Source: Mycoplasma tullyi (GTDB lineage Bacteria > Bacillota_I > Bacilli_A > Mycoplasmatales > Mycoplasmoidaceae). Taken from it: DNA of 64,000 bases. Under the pieces are notes generated by a model, which saw nothing but the letters and a program-made list of their open reading frames with translations, was not told where the DNA came from and did no database searches. Of this stretch, positions 31,834 to 43,107 are shown piece after piece. A program made the position numbers and the translations under genes. The stretch spans positions 682,001 through 746,000 of the forward strand of contig NZ_CP059674.1 of the NCBI RefSeq assembly GCF_014068355.1, in the 5' to 3' direction. Within the stretch, counting starts at the first letter, position 1; every line of letters begins with the position of its first letter.

Positions 31834-34416
31834 TTATTTTAAAGAATTTAGTTTATCTTGTTTTAGTTTAAGTTCTTCTTGATAATTACTTAACTTCTTT
31901 AATTCAGCTTCGTATTTTTCTTTTGGAGCTTTATTTTTAAAGTTCTCGTTGTTAACGATATTTAAGCTTCTTTCAACTTCTTTTTCGAGTTTAGATATTT
32001 CAAGAACTAACTTATCAATAATCTTAGTTTTATCTTGAGTATATACAACATAATACTCATTATCTTCAGATGAAATTAAGAATAGATCATCAAGTTTTTG
32101 ATCAGATACTTTAATTAAGTTCACATTCTCAGCTTTTAAGTATTTAGTTAAATCTTTGATATAACTAACATCATTTTTATAAAGTAAATCTAAAGCATCT
32201 TTATTCTTAAGATCAAAACTTTGTTTAAAGTTTCTTATCTTGATAATAAGATTAAAGATCTGATCGAAATCAGTAGAACTAATCTCGGCCATAATTAAAC
32301 TTGGTCATTGTTCAAGAATGATTGAAGGTTTAGGATCGTCAAACTCAAAAGTGTTGTAGATCTGTTCTGTAATAAATGGAACAGAAGGATGTAGCATGAT
32401 TAAAAGCCTTCTAAAGATTTCGTTAGCTAACTCATACTTAGCTTTTGATCATTGCGCTTTTTTGTTTAGTTCAATATAAACATTAGCAAAATCATCTCAA
32501 ATGAAATCACTTAATTGTTTGTTTGATAAAGCAAATCTGTATTCTTTTAATTTATCCTGAATTCCCGCATTAACTTCATTAAAACGATTAATGATTCAAC
32601 GATCTAAACTGTCTAATGGTTCATTTGTTAATTTAGTTTGATCGATTAATTTTAGATATTTAGCTAAGTTTCACAACTTATTTAAGAATGAAGCCGCCGC
32701 TTTAATCTTTTCAACATTATATGAAACATCTTCACCAGGTGAAGTGTTTGATGTTAAAAATAATCTTAATGCATCAGCACCATACTCGTCAATGATCTTA
32801 ATCGGATCAACTCCGTTATTCAAACTCTTAGACATCTTACGATTTTGTTCGTCTAAGATTAATCCGTGTAGCAATAAGTCATGAAATGGAATCGATTTCT
32901 TCAATAACCAAGACATGAAGATCATTCTTAAAACTCAGAAGAAAACGATATCATATGCAGTAACCAACAATGAGTTGGGATAATTAGCACTAAATTCTTT
33001 TTCATCTAAACCATCATCAAAACAGATTAATGGTCAAAGTGCTGACGAGAATCAAGTATCTAATACATCGCTATCTCTTATATAATCTTCACTAGGTGAG
33101 TTGATACTTACTACTAGATCTTCTGGATTGTCTTTATGATATCAAGCTGGAATCTGATGTCCTCAAACTAATTGTCTAGATATACATCAATCTTGATTGT
33201 GATCTAATCAGTTATTAATCGTATCTAAAAAACGTTTTGGATAAATCTTGATGTTATCTTCGTTATTAACCAGTTTTTTAATCTCATCAACAAACTTTGT
33301 TGTAATTAAAAACCATTGCTTAGATAACAATGGTTGAACGATCGCATTAGATCGATCTGAATAACCGATGTTACTGACAATATCTTCAAATTTAACGTAT
33401 TTATCTTCGTCTATTAACTTCTTAACGATTAATTCTCTTGCTTCATAAAGATCTAATCCATTAAACTCTAAAGCTAGTTCGTTTAATGTTCCATCAAAGT
33501 TAATACAACTTAATTCTTCTAATTGATATTTCTTTGATAACGCATAGTCATTATGATCATGACCGGGAGTACACTTCATTACTGCACTACCAAATTCCAT
33601 ATCAATATATTCATCAACAAGAATAGGAATTAACTTGTTGTTTAATGGATTAATTACCTTCTTGTTGTGATACTTAAGATATCTTTGATCATTTGGATTA
33701 ACAAAAACTGCAGTATCTGCATAAACCGTTTCAGGACGAGTGGTAGCGATCACTAAATAATCACTACTGTCTTCTAGATAGTACTTGATATAATGCAGTT
33801 TTTGTGGGGTTTCTTTATTAATTACCTCGATATTTGAGATTGCTGTATTTAATTTAGTATCTCAATTAACAAGGGTATATTTTTTAACTATATAACCTTG
33901 TTGATATAGTTTTACAAATACATCTAAAACGTATTTGTTTGATTGTTGAGATAATGTAAACTTTTCTTTTTTTCAATTAAGTGCTAAACCTAATGATTTG
34001 GCTTGATTCTTAATTGTTTTTGAAGATTCTTGTGATCACTCATAGATATTATTAAAGTGCGTAGTTCTATCATCTTTTTTGTAATCGATATTTTTAGCTC
34101 TTTGGATTGATTCAAACTTAGTTTGGGTAGCAATCCCAGCATGATCAGTTCCAGGGATCCAATTGACCTTTCCCATTAACAATTTTTGGTAACGAACAAT
34201 TAAATCTTGAATTGATAAATTTCATGCGTGTCCAATGTGCAAGATTCCTGTTAGATTGGGTGGAGGCATGATAACACTGAAAGGTTTGGTGTTGGGATCA
34301 CTAAAATCTGAATCTTGATTAGCATAATCAGTAGCTAATCAAAAATCCACCACTCCTTCACTTACAGTTTTATGATCGTATTTTTGATTCAAATCAATCT
34401 TTTTTAATTGCTTCAT
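31834..34416 (-). CDS. valS: Valyl-tRNA synthetase
   Basis: Class I synthetase charging tRNA-Val, 860 residues. HIGH is in 'PPPNLTGILHIGHAW' (about residues 51-65); the CP1 editing domain contains 'IATTRPETVYADTAVFV' and 'GSAVMKCTPGHDHNDY'; KMSKS is in 'DEQNRKMSKSLNNG' (about residues 526-539); the C-terminus is the tRNA-binding helical domain and a ValRS-type coiled coil (last 70 residues, 'LEKEVERSLNIVNN'). Trp is mostly TGA. It lies between engB (15-base gap) and comEC (22-base gap), as valS-engB neighbours do in M. genitalium. Confidence 0.95.
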
Positions 34417-34431
34417 AATTTTTAAAAATAT

Positions 34432-34992
34432 CTAAGAAATCACTTCAGTAATCTTAAGCATTAAATTATTTAAGTTTTGTTTGTTTTTAGCGCTGATTAG
34501 AAGAATTTTATCTTCATTAACTTTAAGAGTATCCAAAATCTTTACTTTGTTGTTAGCATAAGTAGATTTAGCGTGTTTATCAATCTTATTGAACACGATA
34601 TAGTAATCAACATCTAATGTTGTTAATGTACGAGCAACATCAATATCTTGAGCAGTGATCACCCCAAGATCTAGGATTAAGAAAATGCCTGCTAAATTTT
34701 CTCGGTGGTTTAAGTAATCGGTTAAAAAAGATGAGATCTCATCTTTTTGTGACTTGTTAATCCGTGCATATCCATAACCAGGTAAATCAACAATTCGTTT
34801 ATTGTTAATCTCATAAAAGTTAATCGTAACCGTTCTACCTGGTGTTTTAGATGTTTTAGCAATCTTTGTATTCGCTAAACCGTTAATAATTGTTGATTTA
34901 CCAACATTAGAACGACCGATTAAACACACCTCTTTTTTAGAATCGTTAATGCAGTCTTTTAAATTAGTTGCACTTTTAATAAAACGATTCAT
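34432..34992 (-). CDS. engB: Ribosome-biogenesis GTP-binding protein EngB/YsxC
   Basis: A small GTPase needed for 50S subunit assembly. 186 residues. G1 'GRSNVGKST' at residues 26-34, G2 'SKTPGRTVTI', G3 'DLPGYGYARI' and G4 'NKID' near residue 135 are all present, with the typical C-terminal 'SAK' (G5). ATG at 34992 is five bases after the stop of the UPF0154 gene, giving close coupling. Confidence 0.95.
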   Translation of the reverse strand: MNRFIKSATNLKDCINDSKKEVCLIGRSNVGKSTIINGLANTKIAKTSKTPGRTVTINFYEINNKRIVDLPGYGYARINKSQKDEISSFLTDYLNHRENLAGIFLILDLGVITAQDIDVARTLTTLDVDYYIVFNKIDKHAKSTYANNKVKILDTLKVNEDKILLISAKNKQNLNNLMLKITEVIS

Positions 34993-34997
34993 GCTCG

Positions 34998-35222
34998 TTA
35001 TTTAGTTTCCTTAGTATAAGCACGCATCATTTGTTTAACTTGTGCTTCAGAAGGCTTACGACCCATTTGAGCATATAAGCTACGGATTTGTGCTTCTGTA
35101 ATCGGTGGATTCTTACGCATTTGACGTTTAAACACTTTCATTGATATGAAATAACCTAAAAACGCCCCTACAATTAAACATAAGGGGATGCTTATACCTA
35201 GCGCTAATCCTAATACCATCAT
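34998..35222 (-). CDS. UPF0154 (YneF-type) membrane protein
   Basis: A 74-residue protein with one N-terminal helix ('LALGISIPLCLIVGAFLGYF') and a basic soluble tail. The tail carries the family's 'RKNPPITEAQIRSLYAQMGRKPSE' pattern (PP-I-T-E--IR-MY-QMGRKPSE), which is almost diagnostic of UPF0154. GGGAG lies 6 bases before the ATG at 35222. Function unknown; a small membrane anchor. Confidence 0.88.
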   Translation of the reverse strand: MMVLGLALGISIPLCLIVGAFLGYFISMKVFKRQMRKNPPITEAQIRSLYAQMGRKPSEAQVKQMMRAYTKETK

Positions 35223-35310
35223 TTTTTAACTCCCAATCATTACTTTAATTACCAAATTCACTATGGATTTGATAATTATATTTTTAGATTTTGTGAGCAA
35301 CTTACATTTA

Positions 35311-37254
35311 TTAAGCTAATGTAGATTTTTGTCCATCTTCTTTAGCTGCATTAAGTTGCTTGTTTGACTCTTCGTCTTTAATTTTATTATCTAATGTTTT
35401 AATTTTATTATTAGATTTTCGTGCTCGTCTTGGTTTTCTAACATAAGTCTTATGTTCAGTTGTTTTATGATCGACTTCTGGTCGGTTTTGTGACAAGACA
35501 TCACCCCAAACTACTTTTTGTGCTCTTGAAATGAAATAGCTAGGCAGATTTTTTAATAATACTGATTTAGAAACCGCATCGATCTGATCAAAATCAGATA
35601 ATGAGATTACTGAAACTATTCTTGCAGTAACATTATTTTCTAATAATTGTTGACGGAACTCTAATGCTTCAATTAGATCATTACCGGTGGTAACAATATT
35701 AACTGTCGAATAACTATCGCAATATAGTTCGTATCCACCAAAATTGATCTTGTCTGCTTTAACGTCAACTAAATCATCAGATGAAGGTAAGATGATGTAT
35801 GTTTTATCTTTTTTCTTAGATCTAAAATTGCAAAGAGTATATTTTAATTCTTCGTTTGTTCCTGGTTGAAGAACAATCCCATCTTCTTCTGAGATAAGAT
35901 CAAGAACCTTGTTAATGTAATTGTTAGGAAGTTTATTGCAATTATCCACTAGGTATAAAACATGATTTTGTTTATTATCTAATTTTAATCTATCAATCGC
36001 TTTATCAATTAGATTAATATCAAGATTAATTACAGGTAAGTGAATCTTATTATCACTAATTGCTTTGACAATGACAGATGATAACTCAATCCAATTCCCT
36101 AATAAAACGATTCGACTAGAATCGATTGCTCCAACTTCATCTTCTAATTGATCATCATGATCACTAACATTTAATAAAACACTATTATGCTGATGTTTGA
36201 TCAGGTCAGCTTTAAATTTAACCAACGATTGATTAACATCAATTTGTTCTTCAGATAATTCTCAATCCTTAAAAGTAAACAAATAATCAGGTAACACAAG
36301 ATTATTTTGTTTTAATCGATTAACTTGATCAGCAATTAGTTCTTTTAGTTTAGTGACACGTTCTTTAATATTAGGATAAAGATCATTAGCGCTTTCATAA
36401 AGCACCATGAACTCTTCTCCTGTATATTCAAACCGCTTAGTTAATCGATCAAGCTCGTCTTGAGTTAAGAAATTCTTGATTGCTTCTTTAGTTCCAGCTG
36501 AATTACATCCATGACCAACAATGGTGTTAATATCAACAAATGCAGGTTTTTTAGAATTTACAGCGTAATGAAAACCAGCATCGACTTTATCAACATTATT
36601 CCCGTTAAAGACATTGATATATTTAAAACCCATATCTTTAACTAATGAAGAAAAATCTGTTACTAAATAATCTTGGGTTTCACCTCGTTCTTCAAAATGA
36701 TTATTATCATAGATAATAATAAGGTTATTTAGTTTTTGGTTAGCTGCTGTTTTTAAAGCTGCTAATCCATAACTAGAATTAAGATCTGCAGCACTAACGA
36801 TACAATAAATTTTATTGGTAATCGTATCGTGAGATTCTTTATTTGTTAATTTAGCATCAATTGCTAAACCAACTGCGTAAGCTAAATTATATCCAGGTTG
36901 ATAAGTTGAAAAATCATAAAGATTTCTAATTTGCTTTTCATAAGAAAAGCTCGTTAAGTCTTCAAGTTTAATATCAGGGTGTTTTAATAAATATAAACAC
37001 GCTCTGATATTCGATCCACCAAGTTGTTTTGATACTACTAACTTATCATTATAATTAGCATCAATATCATCTAGATCCATAACAAAATAGTTACGGAACA
37101 ATACATAAAGATAAGTAGCTGCACCAAACCCATATGCAGCTGAGCCAACAAAGTTAGTGTTGACTGTATCAAACATTAAAAATCTAAAGTTATTAACGAT
37201 TGAATTGGAATTTTTAGGAAAGGGTTTATTTTGATAAATCGACTTAATAACCAT
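35311..37254 (-). CDS. Transketolase-like protein without the catalytic motifs
   Basis: A 647-residue protein with the transketolase layout but not its chemistry. The N-terminal half aligns with the thiamine-diphosphate (PP) domain: 'AAYGFGAATYLYVLFRNYF', 'KQLGGSNIRACLYLLKHPDI', then 'IVSAADLNSSYGLAALKTA' where active enzymes have G-D-G-(D/C)-x-x-E-G, then 'NNLIIIYDNNHFEERG' and 'IVGHGCNSAGT'. The metal-binding GDG is thus SAAD. The second half is short and lacks the G-x-G-E-D-G-P-T-H-Q-P motif and an evident catalytic Glu, and ends in a basic Lys/Arg tail. It lies between a glycosyltransferase (17 bases) and UPF0154. A genuine transketolase would have to be elsewhere. Probably a structural or regulatory relic. 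Confidence 0.72.
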
Positions 37255-37271
37255 CTTTAATAATTTAGTAA

Positions 37272-38270
37272 TTATCTAAATAATCGTTTATTTTCACCAC
37301 TTTTTAGTTTTTCTCTAAGGTTATTTGGCACCTTAAAAATGTAGTTAGAAGCCATATATTGGTTTCTTAGTGGAATGATAATATTGTTCTCAAATTGATC
37401 TCTTAAAGATGGAACTAAGCTACGATATTCGATTCTTACTTGATCTATTATACTGGTAATTATACTAGATTTAAAATCGTTCAATTGGTCTTTAATGGGT
37501 ACGTAATTACTGAACCATTCCATCATTTTTGGGAATTCAAATAAGATGTAGCGATACTTAGCTTCTAAGAACTTAAAACTTTCAAAATCGTAATAATTAT
37601 CAGACTCAATGAAATTGATCGTTGGCTTTCAGACTACTCTAAAGAAGTCACAGTTAGCTAACATATCGTATTTAATATAGAAGTCAGGAATATGTGGATT
37701 CTTGCCATATTTCATGCCTAGAGCTTCAAAGAATTTCTTCTTGATCAACATCCCTTGGGTATAAAAAGAATTACTGAAGATGTAATCGATTGGATTGCGG
37801 TCTGAAATTTTCTTGTCATTGGTTGGAATATCATAGATTCCCTTCATCGGGTTAGCGGTATTTCCCACCATCGTTCTACCAACAACAATCTCAGTAAATT
37901 GCTCAACTACAGAAACCATATTCTTAATTGCATCTTGATTTAGGGTATTAGGCGTTTCTAAAAACATGAAGAAATGCCCAGATGCATATTTGATCAACTG
38001 ATCATAAACAGAACCTTTACCCTTTTTAACAGGATTACGATAGATTCTTATATTTTGTTCTAGTGTTTCAAAGCGTTTTAATACTTGATAAGAGTTATCT
38101 GTTGAACAATCATCAATACAGATGATTTCAATGTTTTTATAGCTTTGAAACAGAGCTGAACTGACAGTAATTTCTATATTCTTAGCATTATTATATATAG
38201 GAATAAGGATAGAAATTAAAGGGTTTTTTACATGATAAAACTCAGAAGATCTAGAATTGGTTTCATTCAT
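37272..38270 (-). CDS. Glycosyltransferase family 2 protein
   Basis: A 332-residue GT-A-fold protein. The N-terminal GT2 signature 'ISILIPIYNNAKNIEITV' (about residues 19-36) is followed by 'IICIDDCSTDNSYQVL' with the nucleotide-binding Asp pair. Where GT2 enzymes have D-x-D ('FLDSDD'), this has 'FMFLETPN' (about residues 96-103), so the usual metal-binding Asp residues are missing. No membrane helix; probably cytosolic or peripheral. It could make glycolipid or polysaccharide, or be inactive. It heads the run down to the ECF S component and is divergent from dinB. Confidence 0.78.
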
Positions 38271-38385
38271 ACCGCGTTTTTTGGTGTGCTTATTAATTAA
38301 ATTATAAAAGCAATTTCGTCAGTTTATTAGGATGTGCTAAACAATTTTTCTAATAATTTAATATATATTTAAATTATTGTTTTTG

Positions 38386-39582
38386 ATGGACAGAAAAACG
38401 ATTTTTCATATCGATTTTGACGCCTTTTTTGCTTCAGTCGAAGAGAATTTTAACCCACATTACCATAACAAACCATTAGTTGTTGGATCCAAATCTAATA
38501 GTTCTATCGTATCTAGTGCTAACTATATAGCTAGAAAATTCGGCATTAAGTCTGCAATGCCTATTTTTCAGGCTAAAAAATTATGTCCTTCATTAATCAT
38601 TGCTGAAGTCGACTACCCTAAATATGAAAGGGTGTCAGCTTATGTTTTTTCTTATCTAAGGGATTTCGTTTCCAATAAAATGGAAGTTGCTTCAATTGAC
38701 GAATGTTATATGGATGTAACCGACATATTAGAAAAAAATAGTGAGATGTCTGCAAGTGATCTAGCTAAAAAGATTCAAAAACAAATTTATGAATTGACTC
38801 AGTTAACTGTATCGATTGGAATAGGCTCAAATTTGTTTTTAGCTAAGATGGCATCTGATCAAAATAAACCGAATGGAGTATATGAAATTTGACCAGATGA
38901 AATTGAAGAGAAATTATGACCGATTGAAATCCATAAAATGTATTTAATCGGATCTAAAAAAATACCCATCCTACGTCAATTAAACATTAAAAACATCGGT
39001 AATTTCGCACAATTTGATAACAGAGAATTATTAATTGATGTTTTTAAAAATATGTATTGAGAACACTACAATCATGCTCACGGTAAAGGTAGTGATTTTG
39101 TAGACTACGAAAGAAACTCACGAAAGTCTGTGTCTGTTTCAAAAAATATCAAACACAAGGTTAGTAATTACGAATCTCTATTAAAATTGTTCAACGATTT
39201 ATTCGATGAAGCTTATTTAAGACTGAAAAATCATAATTTACTGGCAAAAAATATTTCAGTTTCAATAAGAACAGAAAAAACTAGATCATTGTCACACAGT
39301 TTAAAACAATACAGCGATAAAAAAACGTCGTTTTACAACAAGGCACTGGATTTATTCGAGAGATTACATAATGATCAATTGGTTTCAAATATTAGTATTT
39401 CTTTTGGGAGTATTAAAAACAAATATAAATTTATACCCAACTTTAATATTTACGAAGAGTTATCTAGAGATCAAAAAGAAACAATTTTGTTAAAGAAAAT
39501 TGTTAATCAAATAAATAAAGATTTCGACAAAGAATTAGTTAATATTGCCGATGATTTTGATTATTTTAAATTTCAGAAGTAA
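38386..39582 (+). CDS. dinB: DNA polymerase IV, Y family (DinB/ImpB/UmuC)
   Basis: An error-prone translesion polymerase, 398 residues. The catalytic motif 'IDFDAFFASVE' (residues 9-19) and 'ASIDECYMDVT' (about residues 102-112) are intact, so it should be active. 'VSIGIGSNLFLAKMASDQNKPNG' is the conserved palm segment. The helix-hairpin-helix and little-finger domains follow. Four TGA Trp codons fall around residue 170-225. ATG at 38386 is chosen because it puts MDRKTIFHIDFD at the start; an upstream TTG would add only three residues. Its 3' end overlaps rnmV on the other strand by 17 bases. Confidence 0.92.
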
Positions 39583-40126
39583 GAATCTCTAAATCGTGAA
39601 AATTCTTTTTTAATAGATTCAAATATCTAAATAAACTTTTGTTATTTCCATAAGGAATATTTAGTTTTTTACACAGTTCTAATCTCTTATTTTTAGTGTT
39701 TAGGTTTAAAGCTAAATATTCTTCTCAAGTTAGCGACTCACATCCGTCATCATTAGAACTAATTAAATTATTAAAAGCAGATAGAACCGCTTCATTACTC
39801 GCTTCAGCTATCCCTTTTTTCTTGGAATTCTTTAGTTCATTTAAATCGATAAAAGCTTCTTTATATTCTTTTAATTCTTTAATAAGTCTTGCTCTTATCT
39901 TTTTACCTTGATAATCTGGATCTAAAAATAAGATAACTCCTCTAGTCGAACTTAGCTCCTTAATCAAGTTAATAGTTTGATCAGAGATCTCTGATCCATT
40001 AGTTTCTATTGTTTCGCAATCAAAAAGCGACTTAAGTTTAACTGTATCAGTTTTACCTTCAACGACAATAATTTCGTTTATTCTATTTCTTTTAGAAATT
40101 TCTTTAGATCTGGTGATTTTACTCAT
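39566..40126 (-). CDS. rnmV: Ribonuclease M5
   Basis: Matures the 5S rRNA ends in Firmicutes and mollicutes. 186 residues with the N-terminal Toprim domain: 'EIIVVEGKTDTVKL' holds the catalytic Glu (about residue 24) and 'VILFLDPDYQGKKIR' the D-x-D (about residues 69-72), with the M5-specific GKKIR. The C-terminal domain continues through a TGA Trp to TAA. The start ATG lies within the 3' end of prs. It converges on dinB and overlaps it, so antisense transcripts are possible. The pair rnmV-prs matches MG057-MG058. Confidence 0.9.
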
Positions 40127-41100
40127 TCTTGATAAAGGCTATAAACATCACTGATAGAACCACCATTGATGTATTTATCTAAAACTAAACTATAGAAGTG
40201 GTCTAACTTTACAACCTCAAATTGTGGTTTGTTATCTAGATTCTTTTGTGTTTGATCAATGGTGTCAGTAATGTAAACTTTATCGATCTCTTTATTTTGA
40301 TAACATTGATCAAATAGTTCTATAGCATTTTTATTAAATAAACCATGCGTAGCCATAACTAAAACAGTTTTAGCATTATGTTTTTTAAGTAATTTGGCTG
40401 CTGAGATGATCGTACCACCGGTATCGATCATGTCATCAACGATAATACAGCATTTATTTTTAACTTCGCCTAAGATATTGATTGATTCAGCTACATTTGG
40501 TTTAGGTCGTCTTTTATCAATAATAGCTAAAGGAACATTAATTGATTCAGCAATCTTTCTAGCTCTTTTAACACCACCATAGTCCGGTGATACCACCACT
40601 AAGTCATCAATTTTATTATCCACTAATACGTGTGATAATAAAACAAAAGAAGCTTTTAGAGTATCAACTGGAATATTAAAGAAACCTTGAGTTTGGTCGC
40701 TGTGAATATCAGTTAATGTTACTCTAGTAGCTCCTGCTGTGGTTAGTAAATCTGCAACTAGTTTTGAAGTAATTGGTTCTCTTCCTGCAGATTTACGATC
40801 TTGTCTTGCATACCCATAATAAGGGATTAATGCAGTAATTGATTTTGCTGAAGCTCTTTTAGCGGAATCAATAGCAATTAACAATTCCATTAAATTATCA
40901 TTTACTGGCGAGTTAGTTGATTGAATAAAAATAACATCTTTATTTCTTAGTGTGCAATCAGGTCTAACAAAGATTTCATCATCAGCAAATTTTTGAATCG
41001 CAATTTCACCTGGTTTCATTTTCAATCTTCTACAGATTGAATCAGTCAATTTTTTAGCGGCTGACAGACCAAAGATAATATGATTGGATTTAACGTTCAT
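40078..41100 (-). CDS. prs: Ribose-phosphate pyrophosphokinase
   Basis: Makes PRPP from ribose-5-phosphate and ATP for nucleotide salvage. 340 residues. 'FADDEIFVRPDCTLRNKDV' and 'PYYGYARQDRKSAGREPIT' (ATP-binding and catalytic loop, about residues 98-116) and the PRPP loop 'CIIVDDMIDTGGTI' (about residues 218-231) are conserved. After residue 325 a TGA is read as Trp and the protein runs 14 residues further to TAA at 40078, so it overlaps rnmV by 49 bases, a long overlap. Confidence 0.95.
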
Positions 41101-41183
41101 GATAATTGGTATTCTAACAACTTTAATCTTAATAAATTATCTTTATTGACGTCAAAAAAATAGTTAAAAAGAAAAACTTTTTG

Positions 41184-41222
41184 CTTTTGGAGCAAAAGAA
41201 ATGAATAAGCAATCGCTTATTC
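41184..41222 (-). terminator. Double hairpin at the end of truA
   Basis: On the minus strand GAATAAGC-GATT-GCTTATTC (8-bp stem, 41203-41222) contains the truA stop codon, followed at once by CTTTTG-CTC-CAAAAG (41184-41198) and then T-rich sequence (CAAAAAGTTTTTCTTTTT). This ends the ecf-truA transcript; prs, transcribed the same way, begins further on at 41100. Confidence 0.65.
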
Positions 41223-41957
41223 ATAATAGACATCATATAAGTATAACCCACTAGCAGGAGCTTTAGTTATTGCTTTACCTTTTTTGGGATTATCTAATAA
41301 TCACTTAAGGTGATTGAGATCGTATTTTTTAATCCCAATATTATAAAGTGCACCTACAATCATTCTTACCATTGATCTTAAAAAACCATCACCAGTAACA
41401 TAGATATAAACTTTATTATCCTCTTGTTTCAGATCAATCTTATGAACTGTTCTGACTCCTTTATCTTTATCAGCTGTTGAGAATGATCAAAAATTATGAG
41501 TTCCTTCAAGGATTGGAATTGCTTTTTTAATTAGATCAAAATCTAATTTGAAATTAACTATCCAAGCATGATCAAAAAATAAAGGATTGTTTGCACAATA
41601 ATCAATTAGATAAAGATATGTTTTTGATTTTGCACTAAACCTAGCATGAAAACTACGATCAACTTCTTTGATCCATTTTATATATCACTTATTTTGACCA
41701 TAACGATTTAAGATCTCTCGAAGTTTTTCTAAACTAATTCGATCATCAATATAAAAACTGATATATTGATTGATTGCATGAACACCTTTATCTGTTCTAC
41801 CACTAGCATTCACATGAATCTTAGTTTCATAGATTCATTCTAATGCATCTTGTAGTTTAGATTGAACAGTATCATAATCGTTTTGAATTGCATAACCATG
41901 GAACTTGGTTCCATGGTAAGAAATATTAATTAAAACGTTTTTATGAAGCTTGGCCAA
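41217..41957 (-). CDS. truA: tRNA pseudouridine synthase A
   Basis: Makes pseudouridine at tRNA positions 38-40. 246 residues. 'ASGRTDKGVHAINQY' holds the catalytic Asp at residue 56; 'RSFHARFSAKSKTYLY' and the C-terminal 'FLRSMVRMIVGAL' are TruA hallmarks. No ATG fits: the frame opens at GTG or TTG. I chose TTG at 41957 because AGGTGAG lies just upstream at a normal distance and because 'LHKNVLINISYHGTKFHGY' is the usual TruA N-terminus. It overlaps ecfT by 17 bases, so the two are coupled. Confidence 0.93.
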
Positions 41958-43107
41958 CGTTCTCACCTAAACCAATCGTCATTCATTCTGGTGAACCAAA
42001 CACACCAAATAAAACTTTAGAAACTGCTACATAGATGAAGAAACCTAATACAACCATTAAGAATGCAAATACAACTAGATCTAGTGCGTGAACTTTAAAG
42101 ATTCGGTATCGTGTTCTAGCAAATCTTGGGTTGTAACTTCTTGCATCCATTGCGTTAGCTAATTCACCAGCATTTCTAAATGCAATTGAAACCATCGGAA
42201 TAATCAATGAAACTAATGAACGCATTCTTTCTATCGTAGTTCCATTTTTAAAGTCGATTCCTCTTGATGCTTGTGCATTAAGAATTCTTTGTGATTCTAA
42301 TAACAATGAAGGCACAAAACGAATCGAGATACTGATCGTCATTGCTAATGAGTTAACTGGAACTTTTAATAGTTTTAATGGAGATAATAGTTGTTCAATA
42401 CCAAAAGTTAACTCAATTGAAGTGCTTGATGATGTTAAGATTGTTGCTAATAAGATCATCATGAAGATCTTTAAAACAATTGATAAGGTAATAAATAATG
42501 TTTTAAAACTTAATGCGTATCAATTAAACATTAAAACAGGTTTTAAAACTAAACTTCTAGGATTAAACTCAAATTGTTTTAATTCTGCTCCTGCAACTTT
42601 AGGTACAGCAATTCGATAATATTCTTGTAACTGAACGGGTGTTAAATCAGTTCTCTTCTCATGAACTAAACTTAAAACATCATCAAAACTGATGAACATC
42701 TTAGTTTGAGTGTTCATAATCATTGGTGAATAAGTTTTAAAGAAATTGTAATCATAAAGATTAGCTACAGACTGATCATTATAATTACCAACTAAGATGT
42801 AACTATTATTGTTAGCAAACATCGAGACATTTAAAAACCCAGGGTTCCGATAGGTAAACCAGTTGATCAAAAACAAGAACAAGAACATGATTATGATCGT
42901 CTTCAAGGTCGATCAATAGATTCTAAACGGTAGTTTAGAAATCATGAAAATTAATGTAATGATTCCTAATACAATCAACTGAAAAACTAATCCGGTTGGT
43001 AAAAAGATGATCACAACAAAAGCAATAAAGATTATCAATTTAATTGACGGATTAGTTTTATGGACAACCGAGTTGCTTAATATGTACCCATTAATTGCGT
43101 TCTTCAT
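41941..43107 (-). CDS. ecfT: ECF transporter transmembrane subunit EcfT
   Basis: The membrane coupling protein of the vitamin/metal ECF importer. 388 residues, longer than the usual about 265 because of an inserted soluble loop (about residues 80-185) between early helices. The two Ala-Arg-Gly-type coupling motifs are visible: 'NAQASRGIDFKNG' and 'AMDARSYNP', which contact the ATPases. ATG at 43107 overlaps the ecfA2 stop by 17 bases. The order ATPase-ATPase-EcfT-TruA equals MG179-MG182. Confidence 0.9.

Noticed and set aside
7458-34416. Apparent broken genes when TGA is taken as stop
   Set aside because: Frames continue across each TGA with family-consistent sequence, often where Trp is expected (EAGR 'WVW', TpiA 'EPVW'), so TGA is a Trp codon and these are not pseudogenes.
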